This document shows positions 47,914 to 59,886 of a stretch of DNA of 64,000 nt, piece after piece. The notes beneath the pieces are model-generated. The model was given only the letters and a program-made list of their open reading frames with translations. It did no database searches and was not told where the DNA came from. Position numbers and translations under genes: made by a program. This DNA comes from Citrobacter portucalensis (GTDB lineage: Bacteria; Pseudomonadota; Gammaproteobacteria; Enterobacterales; Enterobacteriaceae), in contig NZ_MVFY01000009.1 of NCBI RefSeq assembly GCF_002042885.1, positions 154,322-218,321 on the forward strand. Reading direction: 5' to 3'. The stretch's first letter is position 1. Each line of letters begins with the position of its first letter.

Positions 47914-47958
47914 ACGACACTCCTCCCAAAAATACGCCTCAATATGGGGGAGTGTCGT
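47914..47958 (-). repeat. Inverted repeat downstream of kdsB
   Basis: ACGACACTCC (47914-47923) and GGAGTGTCGT (47949-47958) form a perfect 10-bp stem with a 25-nt loop, just after the kdsB stop. There is no T run on the minus strand, so it may be a 3'-end stability hairpin rather than a classic terminator. Confidence 0.6.
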
Positions 47959-47966
47959 GAGAAAAA

Positions 47967-48892
<926 letters not shown>

Positions 48893-48943
48893 AGTTCCTC
48901 CAGATGGACCGGATTGTGAATCCGTAAATATTAACATAATCGC

Positions 48944-50176
48944 TTAAAGGGCTGGGTCTATTTCCCAACCATGGCGTGCATCAGCAAATAAACCTTCAGG
49001 ATAACGTCCCAGCGTCACGCGTGTTGCCTGTTGCCAGCGGGCAAAATCGTCAATCGCCTGAAACAATCCTTTTTGCAACGTCACTCCAGGCTTAACCCCA
49101 TCCTGTAACCACAGCGAAATAACGTCCAGCACACCTGTTTTGCGGTGCATTTTGGCATCCATCCGCCCAACCAACTGTCCACGATGCAGCAACGGCAAGA
49201 CAAAATAACCATACTGACGTTTCGGTGCTGGCGTGTAACACTCCAGCCGATAGCTAAAATCGAATAGCTGCTCTGCCCGTTTACGATCCCAGACCACCGG
49301 ATCAAAAGGTGATAATACTGCACTGTGAGTCGCCGTTAATTTGCCCGCCAGCGCCTGTTCAAGCAGCGGCTGAAGGTGGCTATGCAGCCACAAAGTTCCC
49401 AGCCCTTCAACGTCGACAGGAATAATCTGCTGCTGTTCCGCCCGTTCGTTGCACCAGTTTTTTAGCGCCGGGCGCTTCAGGCGGTAGTAGTCTGCCAGCC
49501 ATTGTTCGCGGAAAATCCCCAGACTGCGGGCGCTGTTATCCAGCATGACACTTTCCGCATCTTCCTGCGAAAGTGGGTCGCGTTCATCGTCCCAGTGCGG
49601 CATGACGCGATGGGTTAAATCATACACTCGCTGGAAATTACGCCGTTCCACGACCATCACTTTCCCGGCGGTAAACAACCCTTCAAGATGACGCTTCTGC
49701 GGTTTCCATTCCCACCAGCCGCTGGTCCCTTTGCGTGGATGCTCAAAATCAGCTGAGCGTACCGGCCCGTTATGCTGGATGTGCTGGAGCAGTTGCTCAA
49801 TATCATGCGCATGTTCTTTCATCCACGCCGCTTTATATTTCCAGCCCATATTCTCCGGGGCCAGCATGCGGTGACGTATCAGCATAAAATCGCTGCGCGG
49901 CAAAAAACAGGCCTCGTGCGCCCAGTATTCCATCAGTTCGCCCTGCTGTAACGAGTCGTCCAGCCATTGGGGGGAATAATCGCCTAAACGACTAAACAGC
50001 ACCAGGTAAGGACTGCGCGCCACAATATTGATGGTGTCGATTTGCAGTAACGACATGCGCGAAATGGTCGCGAGAATATCTGCCGGGGTTGCCCGGCGGC
50101 GTGTTTTTTTCAGCAGGCCTTGAGCAGCAAGGTGAAGATGACGGGCATCCGTCAGAGAAAGGCGCGGCAACGACAT
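48944..50176 (-). CDS. ycaQ: DNA glycosylase YcaQ (interstrand cross-link unhooking)
   Basis: HTH_42/YcaQ-type glycosylase of 410 residues. In E. coli it removes bulky alkylated purines and unhooks nitrogen-mustard cross-links. Tandem winged-helix domains occupy the N-terminal half (MSLPRLSLTDARHLHLAAQG onward). The family catalytic QxQ-type motif is expected near the middle and was not pinpointed with certainty. It lies between lpxK (41 bp) and ycaR (51 bp), a conserved order. Confidence 0.93.
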   Translation of the reverse strand: MSLPRLSLTDARHLHLAAQGLLKKTRRRATPADILATISRMSLLQIDTINIVARSPYLVLFSRLGDYSPQWLDDSLQQGELMEYWAHEACFLPRSDFMLIRHRMLAPENMGWKYKAAWMKEHAHDIEQLLQHIQHNGPVRSADFEHPRKGTSGWWEWKPQKRHLEGLFTAGKVMVVERRNFQRVYDLTHRVMPHWDDERDPLSQEDAESVMLDNSARSLGIFREQWLADYYRLKRPALKNWCNERAEQQQIIPVDVEGLGTLWLHSHLQPLLEQALAGKLTATHSAVLSPFDPVVWDRKRAEQLFDFSYRLECYTPAPKRQYGYFVLPLLHRGQLVGRMDAKMHRKTGVLDVISLWLQDGVKPGVTLQKGLFQAIDDFARWQQATRVTLGRYPEGLFADARHGWEIDPAL

Positions 50177-50217
50177 TTATGGCCTCATAAATGATTCGCT
50201 GCCGCAGCGTGAATCAG

Positions 50218-51195
50218 TTAGCGAGTCAGCGAGATTAAGCTATTCAGCAATACATCAGGCCGATCGCCTGACAAATGTGCATCAACAGGTAAATACCACC
50301 AGTTTTCATCGGCAAATTCCCGGCACTTAACCGCATCTTTTTCCGTCATGACCAGCGTTTGCCCGGCGTCTACAAACGCACTGACGTCACTGTAGGTCAG
50401 AGACTGATGGTCTGCCAGCGCAATGCTTTTTTGCACGCTAGCACCACATGCTTTCAGCGTGGCAAAAAAACGCGGTGGATGACCAATGCCCGCCATGGCG
50501 ACAATATTGGACAATTGCGCCACACCACGGCGTTCACCTGTACGTAAATTAACGGCCAGCCCCGGTTCAAGTCGCATAGGGATTTCCCCTGGTTGCGCAA
50601 CGCCACCGTTAACAATAGTCGCATCCACCGATTTAAGGCGACCTTCGCGTTCCCGCATTGGACCAGCGGGAAGCCACCAGCCGTTGCCAAACCGACGTTC
50701 GCCGTCAATGACTACGATTTCAACATCTCGCGCCAGACGATAGTGCTGTAGTCCATCGTCCGTCACAATAATCTGCACGTCGTGTTGGGCCAAAATGGCT
50801 TTTACCGCATCCGATCTTACCGGGGATACCGCTACCGGCACGCCGGTACGTTGGGCGATCAGCACAGGTTCATCGCCCGCTTCTGCGGTAGTAGTATCAG
50901 CAGTTAGCAACAGCGGGTAAGCAGTCGCTTTCCCGCCATAACCACGCGACACCACACCCACGCGAATCCCGCGTTGTCGCAGTTGTTCAACCAACCAAAT
51001 CACCACCGGCGTTTTACCGTTTCCGCCCGCAGTAAGGTTTCCGACCACCACTACTGGGACTGGCGCGCGCCATGCGCGTTTAAGCCCCAACTTGTAGCAT
51101 AAGCGGATCGCGCCACTCACCAGGCCATACAGCCAGGAGAGTGGAAGTAACAATCGCCACAGCGGCGATTCACCAGACCAGATACGTGCGATCAT
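50218..51195 (-). CDS. lpxK: Tetraacyldisaccharide 4'-kinase
   Basis: Phosphorylates the lipid A precursor at the 4' position at the inner membrane. It has 325 residues (E. coli 328). A hydrophobic N-terminal helix (about 10-30) anchors it. The P-loop is [12 protein letters not shown] (52-63). The [11 protein letters not shown] motif contains the catalytic Asp. Its start overlaps the msbA stop by 4 nt, coupling phosphorylation to lipid A flipping. Confidence 0.97.
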   Translation of the reverse strand: MIARIWSGESPLWRLLLPLSWLYGLVSGAIRLCYKLGLKRAWRAPVPVVVVGNLTAGGNGKTPVVIWLVEQLRQRGIRVGVVSRGYGGKATAYPLLLTADTTTAEAGDEPVLIAQRTGVPVAVSPVRSDAVKAILAQHDVQIIVTDDGLQHYRLARDVEIVVIDGERRFGNGWWLPAGPMREREGRLKSVDATIVNGGVAQPGEIPMRLEPGLAVNLRTGERRGVAQLSNIVAMAGIGHPPRFFATLKACGASVQKSIALADHQSLTYSDVSAFVDAGQTLVMTEKDAVKCREFADENWWYLPVDAHLSGDRPDVLLNSLISLTR

Positions 51196-52940
51196 TGACC
51201 AAATTGCATTTTGTGTAATTGCGCATACACCCCGCGCTGCTCAATCAGCTCGCTATGGGTTCCGCGTTCGACAATCAGACCATCCTCCACCACGATGATT
51301 TCGTCGGCTTGTTCAATGGTTGAAAGACGGTGAGCAATGACCAGAGAAGTACGGTTTTTCTGTAGCTCATCCAGCGCAGACTGAATCGCGCGTTCAGATT
51401 CAGTATCAAGAGCCGATGTTGCTTCATCAAGGATCAGTATTGGGCTGTCACGCAACAAGGCACGGGCGATAGCGATACGCTGACGTTGTCCGCCGGAAAG
51501 CAGGACGCCGTTTTCACCAATCACCGTATCCAGGCCATTATCCATCTTGTTGATGAAATCCATGGCGTAGGCCATCTGTGCCGCTTTTTCGATCTGCTCA
51601 CGGCTGTACATATCGGTACGCGCGTAGGCGATGTTGTTGGCAACCGTATCGTTAAACAAGTGCACATTCTGCGAAACCAACGCAACCTGATCGCGCAGTG
51701 ATGCCAGGGTATATTCGCGCAGATCGTGTCCGTCCATCAGAATCTGCCCTTCATCAATATCGTAGAAGCGCGTAATCAGGCTGGCGAGAGTGGATTTCCC
51801 TGAGCCCGAACGGCCAACCAGAGCAACGGTTTTACCCGCTGGAATATTCAGGTTGATGTTACGTAGAGCCGGTACTTCACGTCCAGGATAAGTGAAAGTC
51901 ACGTTGCGGAACTCGAGATCGCCGGTAGCACGATCGATCACACGTTTACCTTCATCTTTCTCCTGTTCGCTATCCAGAATCGTAAATAAGGTCTGGCATG
52001 CCGCCATACCGCGCTGGAACTGCGCGTTGACGTTGGTCAGCGATTTCAACGGACGCATTAATGCGATCATTGAGGAGAAGACAACCGTAATTGTCCCTGC
52101 TGTCAGGTTTTCCATTACGCTTGGGAAGCTAGCCGCATATAACACGAAGGCCAGTGCCAAAGACGCAATCAGCTGGATGATAGGGTCGGAGATAGAAGAA
52201 GCGGAAACCATCTTCATACCCTGCAAACGCATCTTGTTGCTGACCTTATCAAAGCGCTTGGTTTCGACTTCCTGACCACCAAAAATCAGAACTTCTTTGT
52301 GGCCTTTCAGCATCTGCTCCGCACTGGTCGTAACCTGACCCATGGTGTTTTGCATGTTTTTACTGATGCTACGAAAGCGCTTGGAAACCACACGGATTGC
52401 CACTGACACAATTGGCGCCAGTACAATCAGGATCAGTGACAGCTGCCAGCTGTAATAGAACATCATGATAAAAAGGCCAATAATTGAGGCCCCTTCACGC
52501 ACCACGGTGATCAGCGCGCCGGAAGACGATGACGCAACCTGTTCTGAATCATAGGTAATACGCGATAACAATGTCCCTGTAGACTGTTTATCAAAAAAGG
52601 AGACGGGCATGCCCATCATATGGCCAAACAGGCGGCGGCGCATGGTCATGACCACTTTGCCTGACACCCATGAGATACAGTAGCTGGAGACATAGCTGGT
52701 TAAGCCACGAACTATCATCAGCCCAATGACCACCAGCGGCATCCACAGCAGCACCGAGCGATCCGTTTTACCAAAACCATCATCCAGTAATGGTTTAAGG
52801 AGCGATAACATGAAGGTATCGCTGGCCGCGTTAAGGACTAACGCTATACCCGCCACGATCAGACCCGATTTAAAAGGCGCTATGGTTGGCCATAGTCGGC
52901 GAAACGTCTGCCACGTAGAGAGATCTTTATCGTTATGCAT
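51192..52940 (-). CDS. msbA: Lipid A ABC transporter MsbA
   Basis: Homodimeric exporter that flips core-lipid A across the inner membrane. It has 582 residues, E. coli length: six transmembrane helices (about 20-320), then a nucleotide-binding domain with Walker [10 protein letters not shown] (376-384), LSGGQRQR and [11 protein letters not shown]. It lies 36 bp after comEC and overlaps lpxK. Essential in E. coli. Confidence 0.98.
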   Translation of the reverse strand: MHNDKDLSTWQTFRRLWPTIAPFKSGLIVAGIALVLNAASDTFMLSLLKPLLDDGFGKTDRSVLLWMPLVVIGLMIVRGLTSYVSSYCISWVSGKVVMTMRRRLFGHMMGMPVSFFDKQSTGTLLSRITYDSEQVASSSSGALITVVREGASIIGLFIMMFYYSWQLSLILIVLAPIVSVAIRVVSKRFRSISKNMQNTMGQVTTSAEQMLKGHKEVLIFGGQEVETKRFDKVSNKMRLQGMKMVSASSISDPIIQLIASLALAFVLYAASFPSVMENLTAGTITVVFSSMIALMRPLKSLTNVNAQFQRGMAACQTLFTILDSEQEKDEGKRVIDRATGDLEFRNVTFTYPGREVPALRNINLNIPAGKTVALVGRSGSGKSTLASLITRFYDIDEGQILMDGHDLREYTLASLRDQVALVSQNVHLFNDTVANNIAYARTDMYSREQIEKAAQMAYAMDFINKMDNGLDTVIGENGVLLSGGQRQRIAIARALLRDSPILILDEATSALDTESERAIQSALDELQKNRTSLVIAHRLSTIEQADEIIVVEDGLIVERGTHSELIEQRGVYAQLHKMQFGQ

Positions 52941-52976
52941 TCAAAAAACCAGCATTTGTTAGAATAGCCGCATATT

Positions 52977-55241
52977 CTACCCGTTATCCTCCGACACGCC
53001 AAACCACTGATGATACCAACGAGGTAAAATCTGATCCCGCATGCTGCGTATGCGCCAGTTTTTTTGATAAAAATCCAGCGTAATCTGTCCCTGATGGGGG
53101 GTATCCAGCCATTGATAATTTTGTTGCCGATAACGTTGCTTAACTTTCCAGGACGGCAGACGCCAGGCGTTGTAACGGGATGCAGAGGCGAGTGCGACCT
53201 GCCCGTCAACCCGCTGAATGAGTGCCAGTGATGATGAAGTATTGCTGCCATGATGTGGAACCTGCATCACCGTCGACTGTAGGTGCTGCCAATAGTGACT
53301 TAGCATTTTTTGTTCAGCAGGAGATTCGATATCACCGGTCAGCAGAATACTCTGATATCCGTCATCGACCTTAACCACGCAGGAGTGGTTATTCCCCTGG
53401 TCTGTATTTCCACGCACAGGCCAGTGCGCACTAAAGGTTAACCCTTGCCATTGCCAATGCTCTCCGCGAAAACACGGGAGATGACCTTTCCAGCTCAGCG
53501 GACTTCTTACCCATAGCGACGGCCAGGCTTGTTGTAAGGAGTGCAACCCGCCGCGGTGATCCATGTGCTCATGGCTTAAAATAATTCCTTCTGGCTCCAG
53601 ATTATGCCAACGCAACCAGGGAATAATCAGCTGTTGTGCGCTATCGCCTTCAGGCCATGCCAGACCGGTATCGTAAAGCAGTGCTTTCCCATTTCGCGCG
53701 ATCACCATCGCCAGCCCCTGCCCGACATCCAGCATATGCACTTGCCACACATCAGTACGCGGTGCACGCCAAAGCGGCCCACTCAGCAAAAGGAGCACAG
53801 AGAAACAGACCACCGGTAGCGTACGCAAGATATTTAGTCGCCATGCGATAATCATCATTCCGGGTAAAAATGCCAGCCATTGCCAGCGTGCATCAATATT
53901 GATCCACCCTTGAGGCAGACTTCTGAGCCCCCAAAATAGCAGCGCCAGAGAACGATCCGCTAGATACCACAGGCTTGATTCAACCATCACCGTCCCGGCT
54001 AAATGCACGATCATGCCTGCTAATATCAAGGGTACGGAAACAAACGTGACCAAAGGGACGGCAAACAAATTAGCCAGAAACGAGGTCAGACTAAAACCGT
54101 GAAACATTGCGATTTGCACGGGAAAAAGCAGAAGCGTAATACCCATTTGCAGATGCGCCAGCGCCAGAAATTGACGTCCAGCACGCGACAGCGACCAGTC
54201 CGGGAGCGGTACCCATTGGTACCAGAACAGCAGTGCCGCAACGGCGGATGCAGACAACCATAGGCTTTGCGAAAGAACAGCAACAGGATCCACCACCACG
54301 ATGGCTGCCAGACAGCAGATCCAGACCGACCATCCACTCCACTGCCTGCCGCTAAGTCTCAGCGCCCCCCAGACTAGCAGCGCAACAACCGTTCGTAATG
54401 CCGGGGGTTGCAGCCCCGTCAGCCAGGCATAAAATGTGGCGCAGACAATCCCACCCACTAATGGCATCTGCCAGCAAATCCACCTTGTTGGCATAAAAAA
54501 TTGTCCAGCACGTATCAATCCTGCGGTCAGTAATGCAGCAAACGCAATATGCAGCCCGGAGATAGCCATCAAATGAGCCGTACCGGTATCACGCATAATC
54601 GTTTTCACCTCTTGTGACACAGACAAGCGCTCCCCCATTCCCAGACCCAGTATGACCTGCTGCCAGGGATAGTCGGTGAGTTCCGTTTTCAGCGAGGCGA
54701 GATACCGCGAACGCAAACTGCATTGTGGTGTGATTACCGAAGCCTGCAAGAATCGTCCCGTCAGCAGTTGATGCTGCGCCAATGCGTAACGCTGGCTATC
54801 AAATCCGCCTTCGTTTAATTGACCGTGTACAGCGCGGACTTTCAACGTCATCGCCCATGTCTGACCCGCACAAACATCACCGGGTAAATACTGCCCGTAC
54901 AAGACGATTCCTTGCGCAGGAAAGATTCGTTTCCCCTGAAGGTGAGTGATCTGGCCGTAGTGCGTTGTCATATTGTCAGTTCCGGTTATCCGCACAATGG
55001 CTTGCTGGGTTTTCGCAGGCAGCGTATTACCGGCCCACATAGCCTCTTTCGCGGCCAGGATTCCCCAAAGAAAAAACAGCAGGGTTAGTCCGGCGGAACG
55101 CATATATTTGTAGGGGAGAAAACAGAGCAGACATGCCAGACAAAATACAATGCCGATACACAACATGCCTGGCAGCATAGGTAATAGCATGAGTGGGAGA
55201 ATGCCGAGTAATGCGCAGATACTCACCGTTGTTATTTTCAT
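52977..55241 (-). CDS. ycaI: ComEC/Rec2 family DNA-uptake channel protein (YcaI)
   Basis: A 754-residue polytopic protein homologous to ComEC, the inner-membrane channel for single-stranded DNA in natural transformation. Order: N-terminal transmembrane segments with an OB-like DUF4131 domain (about 30-190), competence domain with many helices (about 200-480), and C-terminal metallo-beta-lactamase domain with the LSHEHMDHRGG motif (near 555). The start is the ATG at 55241 preceded by GGAGGTGATT; a TTG immediately upstream is ignored. It is first in the msbA-lpxK gene run. Confidence 0.93.
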   Translation of the reverse strand: MKITTVSICALLGILPLMLLPMLPGMLCIGIVFCLACLLCFLPYKYMRSAGLTLLFFLWGILAAKEAMWAGNTLPAKTQQAIVRITGTDNMTTHYGQITHLQGKRIFPAQGIVLYGQYLPGDVCAGQTWAMTLKVRAVHGQLNEGGFDSQRYALAQHQLLTGRFLQASVITPQCSLRSRYLASLKTELTDYPWQQVILGLGMGERLSVSQEVKTIMRDTGTAHLMAISGLHIAFAALLTAGLIRAGQFFMPTRWICWQMPLVGGIVCATFYAWLTGLQPPALRTVVALLVWGALRLSGRQWSGWSVWICCLAAIVVVDPVAVLSQSLWLSASAVAALLFWYQWVPLPDWSLSRAGRQFLALAHLQMGITLLLFPVQIAMFHGFSLTSFLANLFAVPLVTFVSVPLILAGMIVHLAGTVMVESSLWYLADRSLALLFWGLRSLPQGWINIDARWQWLAFLPGMMIIAWRLNILRTLPVVCFSVLLLLSGPLWRAPRTDVWQVHMLDVGQGLAMVIARNGKALLYDTGLAWPEGDSAQQLIIPWLRWHNLEPEGIILSHEHMDHRGGLHSLQQAWPSLWVRSPLSWKGHLPCFRGEHWQWQGLTFSAHWPVRGNTDQGNNHSCVVKVDDGYQSILLTGDIESPAEQKMLSHYWQHLQSTVMQVPHHGSNTSSSLALIQRVDGQVALASASRYNAWRLPSWKVKQRYRQQNYQWLDTPHQGQITLDFYQKNWRIRSMRDQILPRWYHQWFGVSEDNG

Positions 55242-55395
55242 CAATCACCTCCCTGTTACAGGGAGTGTGCAGTACTCTTCGACGGTTGTCTGGCATCAAT
55301 TTATCGTTATACGACCTGAGTTCCGCAGACATTTAGTGATGGTTGTAACGTACAAATTAACTGGGATGAGGATTCCAGGATAGGTGGACAGAAAT

Positions 55396-55424
55396 GAAAA
55401 AAGCACCCATTTGGGTGCTTTTCT
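55396..55424 (-). terminator. ihfB terminator
   Basis: AAAAGCACCC-ATTT-GGGTGCTTTT stem; the minus-strand side ends in TTTTTTC. It lies 24 bp after the ihfB stop. Confidence 0.93.
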
Positions 55425-55447
55425 CGGCGTTAAGTCTCGCTAAAAAC

Positions 55448-55732
55448 TTAACCGTAAATATTGGCGCGATCGCGCAGTTCTTTACCTGGTTTAAAGTGCG
55501 GAACGTATTTCCCTTCCAGATCCACTTTATCGCCGGTCTTCGGATTACGTCCGGTGCGTGGTGCGCGGTAATGCAAAGAGAAGCTGCCGAAACCGCGGAT
55601 TTCAATACGCTCGCCCTGCGCAAGAGTCGAGGCCATATGTTCCAGCATCTCTTTAACTGCATCTTCAACCGCTTTCGCGGGAATATGAGGTTGCTGGGTT
55701 GCAAGTCTTTCAATCAATTCTGACTTGGTCAT
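55448..55732 (-). CDS. ihfB: Integration host factor beta subunit
   Basis: DNA-bending nucleoid protein that pairs with IHF-alpha. It has 94 residues, E. coli length, with the HU/IHF fold. The intercalating arm contains [13 protein letters not shown]. It lies downstream of rpsA with a hairpin-bearing gap and may be partly co-transcribed. Confidence 0.98.
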   Translation of the reverse strand: MTKSELIERLATQQPHIPAKAVEDAVKEMLEHMASTLAQGERIEIRGFGSFSLHYRAPRTGRNPKTGDKVDLEGKYVPHFKPGKELRDRANIYG

Positions 55733-55777
55733 GATTCCTCCGGTTCCTTAAAGGCATAATTAGCTGCTGCATTGATT

Positions 55778-55830
55778 AAGGGCGGCCGTAGCCGCCCTTT
55801 GTCATTGATTACAGGACGAATCCTGTAATC
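55778..55830 (-). terminator. Tandem hairpins between rpsA and ihfB
   Basis: Two inverted repeats follow rpsA: GATTACAGGA / TCCTGTAATC (55807-55830) and AAGGGCGGC / GCCGCCCTT (55778-55799). Neither has a strong T run in the leftward direction, so they probably attenuate or protect the rpsA mRNA rather than fully terminate. Confidence 0.65.
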
Positions 55831-55891
55831 TGTCAAGCTACTCGTCACCCTTTGTGCCGTTAACAGCACAAAGGATTTAGAGCACTCGATA

Positions 55892-57565
55892 TTACTCGCC
55901 TTTAGCTGCTTTGAAAGCTTCAGCCATTGCGTTGTTAGAGAAGTTAGCATCTTCCTGTTTGTTAACAGTTGCGATTGCATCTTTCTCATCAGCTTCGTCT
56001 TTAGCACGAACAGACAGGCTGATTGCACGGTTCTTACGATCAACGCCGGTGAATTTAGCTTCAACGTCGTCGCCTACGCTCAGAACCAGAGTTGCATCTT
56101 CAACGCGGTCACGTGAAGCTTCAGAAGCGCGCAGATAACCTTCAACGCCGTCAGCCAGTTCTACGGTTGCGCCTTTAGCGTCAACTGCAGTGACTTTACC
56201 GTTTACGATTGCGCCTTTCTTGTTCAGTGCAACCCAGTTGTTGAACGGATCTTCTGCGAGCTGTTTAACGCCCAGAGAGATACGCTCACGCTCTGCGTCA
56301 ACCTGCAGAACAACTGCTGCGATTTCGTCGCCTTTTTTGTATTCACGAACTGCTTCTTCGCCTGCAACGTTCCAGGAGATGTCAGACAGGTGAACCAGGC
56401 CGTCGATGCCGCCGTCCAGGCCGATGAAGATACCGAAGTCAGTGATAGACTTGATTTTACCTTCAACACGGTCACCCTTGTTGTGGGTTTCCGCGAACTG
56501 CTGCCATGGGTTGTTTTTGCACTGCTTCAGACCCAGGGAGATACGACGACGTTCTTCGTCGATATCCAGAACCATAACTTCCACTACATCGCCAACGTTA
56601 ACAACTTTGGACGGGTGGATGTTTTTGTTGGTCCAATCCATTTCGGAAACGTGAACCAGGCCTTCAACGCCTTCTTCGATTTCAACGAAGCAGCCGTAGT
56701 CGGTCAGGTTGGTCACGCGACCAGTCAGTTTGGTACCTTCCGGATAACGCTTAGCGATAGCTACCCATGGATCTTCGCCCAGCTGTTTCAGGCCCAGAGA
56801 TACACGAGTACGCTCGCGGTCGAACTTCAGCACTTTAACAGTGATTTCGTCGCCAACGTTTACGATTTCGCTCGGATGCTTAACGCGTTTCCATGCCATG
56901 TCGGTGATGTGCAGCAGGCCGTCAACGCCACCCAGATCAACGAATGCACCGTAGTCAGTGAGGTTCTTAACGATACCTTTAACTTCCATGCCTTCCTGCA
57001 GGTTTTCCAGCAGCTGATCGCGTTCTGCGCTGTTTTCGGATTCGATAACGGCACGACGGGAAACAACAACGTTGTTACGCTTCTGATCCAGCTTGATTAC
57101 TTTGAATTCAAGCTCTTTGCCTTCCAGGTGCAGCGTGTCGCGGACCGGACGAACGTCTACCAGGGAACCCGGCAGGAACGCGCGAATACCATTCAGCTCA
57201 ACAGTGAAGCCACCCTTGACTTTGCCATTGATAACACCAGTAACGGTTGCAGCTTCTTCGTAAGCTTTTTCCAGCGTGATCCAAGCTTCGTGACGTTTAG
57301 CTTTTTCACGGGACAGCAGGGTTTCACCGAAGCCGTCTTCTACTGCATCCAGAGCAACGTCAACTTCGTCACCAACCTGGATTTCCAGCTCGCCCTGGGC
57401 GTTTTTGAACTGCTCTGCCGGAATGGCGGACTCAGATTTCAGACCAGCGTCAACCAGTACTACGTCTTTGTCGATAGCAACAACAACACCACGAACGATG
57501 GAACCCGGACGGGTTTCGATTTCTTTTAAGGATTCTTCAAACAGTTGAGCAAAAGATTCAGTCAT
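55892..57565 (-). CDS. rpsA: 30S ribosomal protein S1
   Basis: Largest 30S protein, needed to bring most mRNAs to the ribosome. It has 557 residues, equal to E. coli, built from six S1 OB-fold repeats (starting near residues 21, 105, 192, 277, 364 and 451), with repeats 3-6 most alike (for example [20 protein letters not shown]). Codon use is strongly biased, giving long meaningless frames on the opposite strand. It is downstream of cmk and upstream of ihfB. Confidence 0.99.
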   Translation of the reverse strand: MTESFAQLFEESLKEIETRPGSIVRGVVVAIDKDVVLVDAGLKSESAIPAEQFKNAQGELEIQVGDEVDVALDAVEDGFGETLLSREKAKRHEAWITLEKAYEEAATVTGVINGKVKGGFTVELNGIRAFLPGSLVDVRPVRDTLHLEGKELEFKVIKLDQKRNNVVVSRRAVIESENSAERDQLLENLQEGMEVKGIVKNLTDYGAFVDLGGVDGLLHITDMAWKRVKHPSEIVNVGDEITVKVLKFDRERTRVSLGLKQLGEDPWVAIAKRYPEGTKLTGRVTNLTDYGCFVEIEEGVEGLVHVSEMDWTNKNIHPSKVVNVGDVVEVMVLDIDEERRRISLGLKQCKNNPWQQFAETHNKGDRVEGKIKSITDFGIFIGLDGGIDGLVHLSDISWNVAGEEAVREYKKGDEIAAVVLQVDAERERISLGVKQLAEDPFNNWVALNKKGAIVNGKVTAVDAKGATVELADGVEGYLRASEASRDRVEDATLVLSVGDDVEAKFTGVDRKNRAISLSVRAKDEADEKDAIATVNKQEDANFSNNAMAEAFKAAKGE

Positions 57566-57678
57566 GTTTAATCTTCAGGTTTTATATTTAACGTCCACCT
57601 GGCTCCATGCCGGATGGGGTTGTTTAACATACCCGCTGTCAATCCATTGCAACGGGGGTACTGCAAATTCGGTCGCAC
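57566..57678 (-). promoter_or_regulatory. rpsA leader, likely S1 autoregulatory region
   Basis: The 113-bp cmk-rpsA gap contains TTGACA on the minus strand (57637-57642), a candidate -35 with no clear -10 at good spacing. Only a weak GAAG precedes the rpsA ATG. In E. coli, S1 recognises a folded leader without a strong Shine-Dalgarno and represses its own translation; this leader has the same character. Confidence 0.6.
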
Positions 57679-58362
57679 TTAAGCGAGAGCCAGTTTTTGG
57701 CGCGCGTATTGTAACGCTTTTTCAATCACTTGCTCAATGCTTAATCGGGTTGAATCCAAAACTAAAGCATCAGCAGCGGGAACCAGCGGCGCTACAGCAC
57801 GATTACGATCGCGATAATCGCGTTCTTCGATCTCGGCCAAAAGGCGTTCAAAGTTAACACTAAAGCCCTTCTCCTGCAACTGTAGCATACGTCTATGCGC
57901 ACGTTCTTGCGAGGAGGCGTCCAGAAAAATTTTCACCGGCGCATCCGGGAACACCACGGTGCCCATATCACGTCCATCAGCAATCAGACCTGGGGATTCG
58001 CGAAATGCGCGTTGACGACGTAATAACGCTTCACGCACGCGGGGAAACGCCGCAACCTGAGAGGCTGCATTCGCTACTTCCTGAGTACGTATTTCACCGC
58101 TGACATCTTCACCTTCAAGAATGACTTCCAGGTTGCCGTCTGTTGAGATAAAACGCACATCAAGGTGTGAGGCAAGCGGTACCAGAGCATCTTCAGATGT
58201 GACATCAACATGGTGATGTAACGCTGCGAGCGCCAGTACGCGGTAGATCGCGCCTGAATCTAACAGATGCCACTGCAATGCTTCCGCCATTGCCTTGCAC
58301 AAGGTGCCTTTACCTGCACCACTTGGGCCATCAATGGTAATAACCGGGGCAATTGCCGTCAT
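57679..58362 (-). CDS. cmk: Cytidylate kinase
   Basis: Phosphorylates CMP and dCMP, recycling nucleotides from RNA and lipid turnover. It has 227 residues from [16 protein letters not shown]. coli length. The P-loop GPSGAGKGT is at residues 12-20, and the [12 protein letters not shown] segment contributes to CMP binding. The frame extends 21 codons upstream, but AAGGAG precedes the chosen ATG. It is followed by rpsA. Confidence 0.97.
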   Translation of the reverse strand: MTAIAPVITIDGPSGAGKGTLCKAMAEALQWHLLDSGAIYRVLALAALHHHVDVTSEDALVPLASHLDVRFISTDGNLEVILEGEDVSGEIRTQEVANAASQVAAFPRVREALLRRQRAFRESPGLIADGRDMGTVVFPDAPVKIFLDASSQERAHRRMLQLQEKGFSVNFERLLAEIEERDYRDRNRAVAPLVPAADALVLDSTRLSIEQVIEKALQYARQKLALA

Positions 58363-58505
58363 CTTTTTCTCCTTAAACGGGCGTACATTAACGTGAACGC
58401 CGCGCATTATACGCGCCAACGCCAACGATCGTTATCTTTGTGTGAAAAATGCAGAATCATTGAAGCTGAGTGTAGAATAAATAGGCAATCGGAGATGTCA
58501 GAATG

Positions 58506-58527
58506 TGCCGCACCCGAAAGTGCGGCA
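58506..58527 (-). terminator. Hairpin after aroA
   Basis: TGCCGCAC / GTGCGGCA, an 8-bp perfect stem with a 6-nt loop, just after the aroA stop. There is no T run leftward, so termination would be weak or factor-dependent. Confidence 0.5.
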
Positions 58528-58533
58528 ATAAAA

Positions 58534-59817
58534 TCAGGCAGATGTACTAATACGAGCCAACTGTTCGAAATAATCCGGGAAGGTTTTGGCGGTACATTTT
58601 GGGTCAAGAATGGTCACCGGCGTGTCAGACAGCGCCACCAGCGAGAAACACATCGCCATGCGGTGATCGTTGTAGGTCGCGATGTCCGCAAATTGCAATG
58701 TTGCAGGCGGGGTGATGCGGATAAAGTCATGCCCCTCTTCCACTTCCGCGCCCACTTTGCGTAACTCCGTCGCCATCGCGAACAGACGATCGGTCTCTTT
58801 GACGCGCCAGTTGTAGATATTACGTAATGTCGTGGTGCCTTTAGCGAACAGCGCCGCCGTTGCAATGGTCATCGCCGCATCAGGAATATGGTTCATATCC
58901 ATATCCACTGCGTTCAACTCGCCGTGAGTACAGGCAATAAAATCGTCGCCCCATGTAATGGTTGCGCCCATTTTCTCCAGTACATCGGCAAAACGAATAT
59001 CACCCTGCATGCTGTTGCGGCCAATCCCGGTAACTTTTACCGTACCGCCTTTAATAGCACCTGCCGCGAGGAAATAGGAAGCGGAAGAAGCATCACCTTC
59101 AACCAGGTATGCACCCGGTGACTGATACTGCTGCTGCCCCTTCACGACAAAGCGCTGGTAGTTTTGATTTTCAATTTCAACACCAAACGTTTTCATCAGG
59201 TTCAGTGTGATATCAATGTAAGGTTTGGATACCAGGTCACCTTTAATTGCGATCGTCGTATCCTGCGGCGCCAGCGGCGCAGTCATCAGCAACGCAGTGA
59301 GGAACTGGCTGGAAACGCTACCGTCTACCTCAACCTGGCCTCCGGTAAAGCCACCGCGCAGACGTAAAGGTGGATAGTTTTCCTGCTCCAGATAGTCAAT
59401 TTTGGCTCCGCCCTGGCGCAGCGCATCAACCAGATGGCCAATCGGGCGCTCTTTCATGCGCGGTTCGCCCGTCAGCACGATGTCATTGCTGCCCAGACAT
59501 AGCGCTGCGGCCAGCGGGCGCATTGCGGTTCCGGCGTTGCCAAGGAACAGCTCAACTGCACCTTCTACGTGCAACGCACCGCCATTGCCAATTATCTCGC
59601 AGCGGGTACGATCGGCAGAAAGGGTATAGCTAATCCCTAACGCATTCAGAGCATTGAGCATATGGCGAACATCATCGCTGTCCAGCAGATTGGTCAGGAC
59701 AGTGGTGCCATTGGCTAATGCAGCCAGCAGCAAAGCGCGGTTAGAAACACTTTTGGATCCAGGCAGATTGATGGTGCCATCCACCCGCGCAATGGGTTGT
59801 AACGTCAGGGATTCCAT
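58534..59817 (-). CDS. aroA: 3-phosphoshikimate 1-carboxyvinyltransferase (EPSP synthase)
   Basis: Joins shikimate-3-phosphate and PEP in chorismate synthesis. It has 427 residues as in E. coli. [15 protein letters not shown] (18-32) and [12 protein letters not shown] (91-102) are present; Gly96 and Pro101 are the ordinary residues, so the enzyme should be the normal class I glyphosate-sensitive type. It is second in the serC-aroA operon, with an attenuating hairpin in the 69-bp gap. Confidence 0.98.
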   Translation of the reverse strand: MESLTLQPIARVDGTINLPGSKSVSNRALLLAALANGTTVLTNLLDSDDVRHMLNALNALGISYTLSADRTRCEIIGNGGALHVEGAVELFLGNAGTAMRPLAAALCLGSNDIVLTGEPRMKERPIGHLVDALRQGGAKIDYLEQENYPPLRLRGGFTGGQVEVDGSVSSQFLTALLMTAPLAPQDTTIAIKGDLVSKPYIDITLNLMKTFGVEIENQNYQRFVVKGQQQYQSPGAYLVEGDASSASYFLAAGAIKGGTVKVTGIGRNSMQGDIRFADVLEKMGATITWGDDFIACTHGELNAVDMDMNHIPDAAMTIATAALFAKGTTTLRNIYNWRVKETDRLFAMATELRKVGAEVEEGHDFIRITPPATLQFADIATYNDHRMAMCFSLVALSDTPVTILDPKCTAKTFPDYFEQLARISTSA

Positions 59818-59842
59818 GAAACTCGACTCTCAAAAACAGACA

Positions 59843-59870
59843 TAAAAACCCCACAGACGGGCTGTGGGGA
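59843..59870 (-). terminator. serC-aroA intergenic attenuator hairpin
   Basis: On the minus strand CCCCACAGC-CCGT-CTGTGGGG is followed by TTTTTA. It looks like a Rho-independent terminator between two genes of one operon. In E. coli, partial termination here lowers aroA relative to serC. Confidence 0.85.
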
Positions 59871-59886
59871 TGAAAAGTACAGCAGA

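Noticed and set aside
56390..57529. 379-codon frame on the strand opposite rpsA
   Set aside because: It mirrors the strongly biased codons of rpsA, has no family resemblance or ribosome-binding site, and would lie wholly antisense to an essential gene.
58534..59817. Glyphosate-tolerant aroA allele
   Set aside because: Gly96 and Pro101 in [10 protein letters not shown] are the normal residues of the sensitive class I enzyme.
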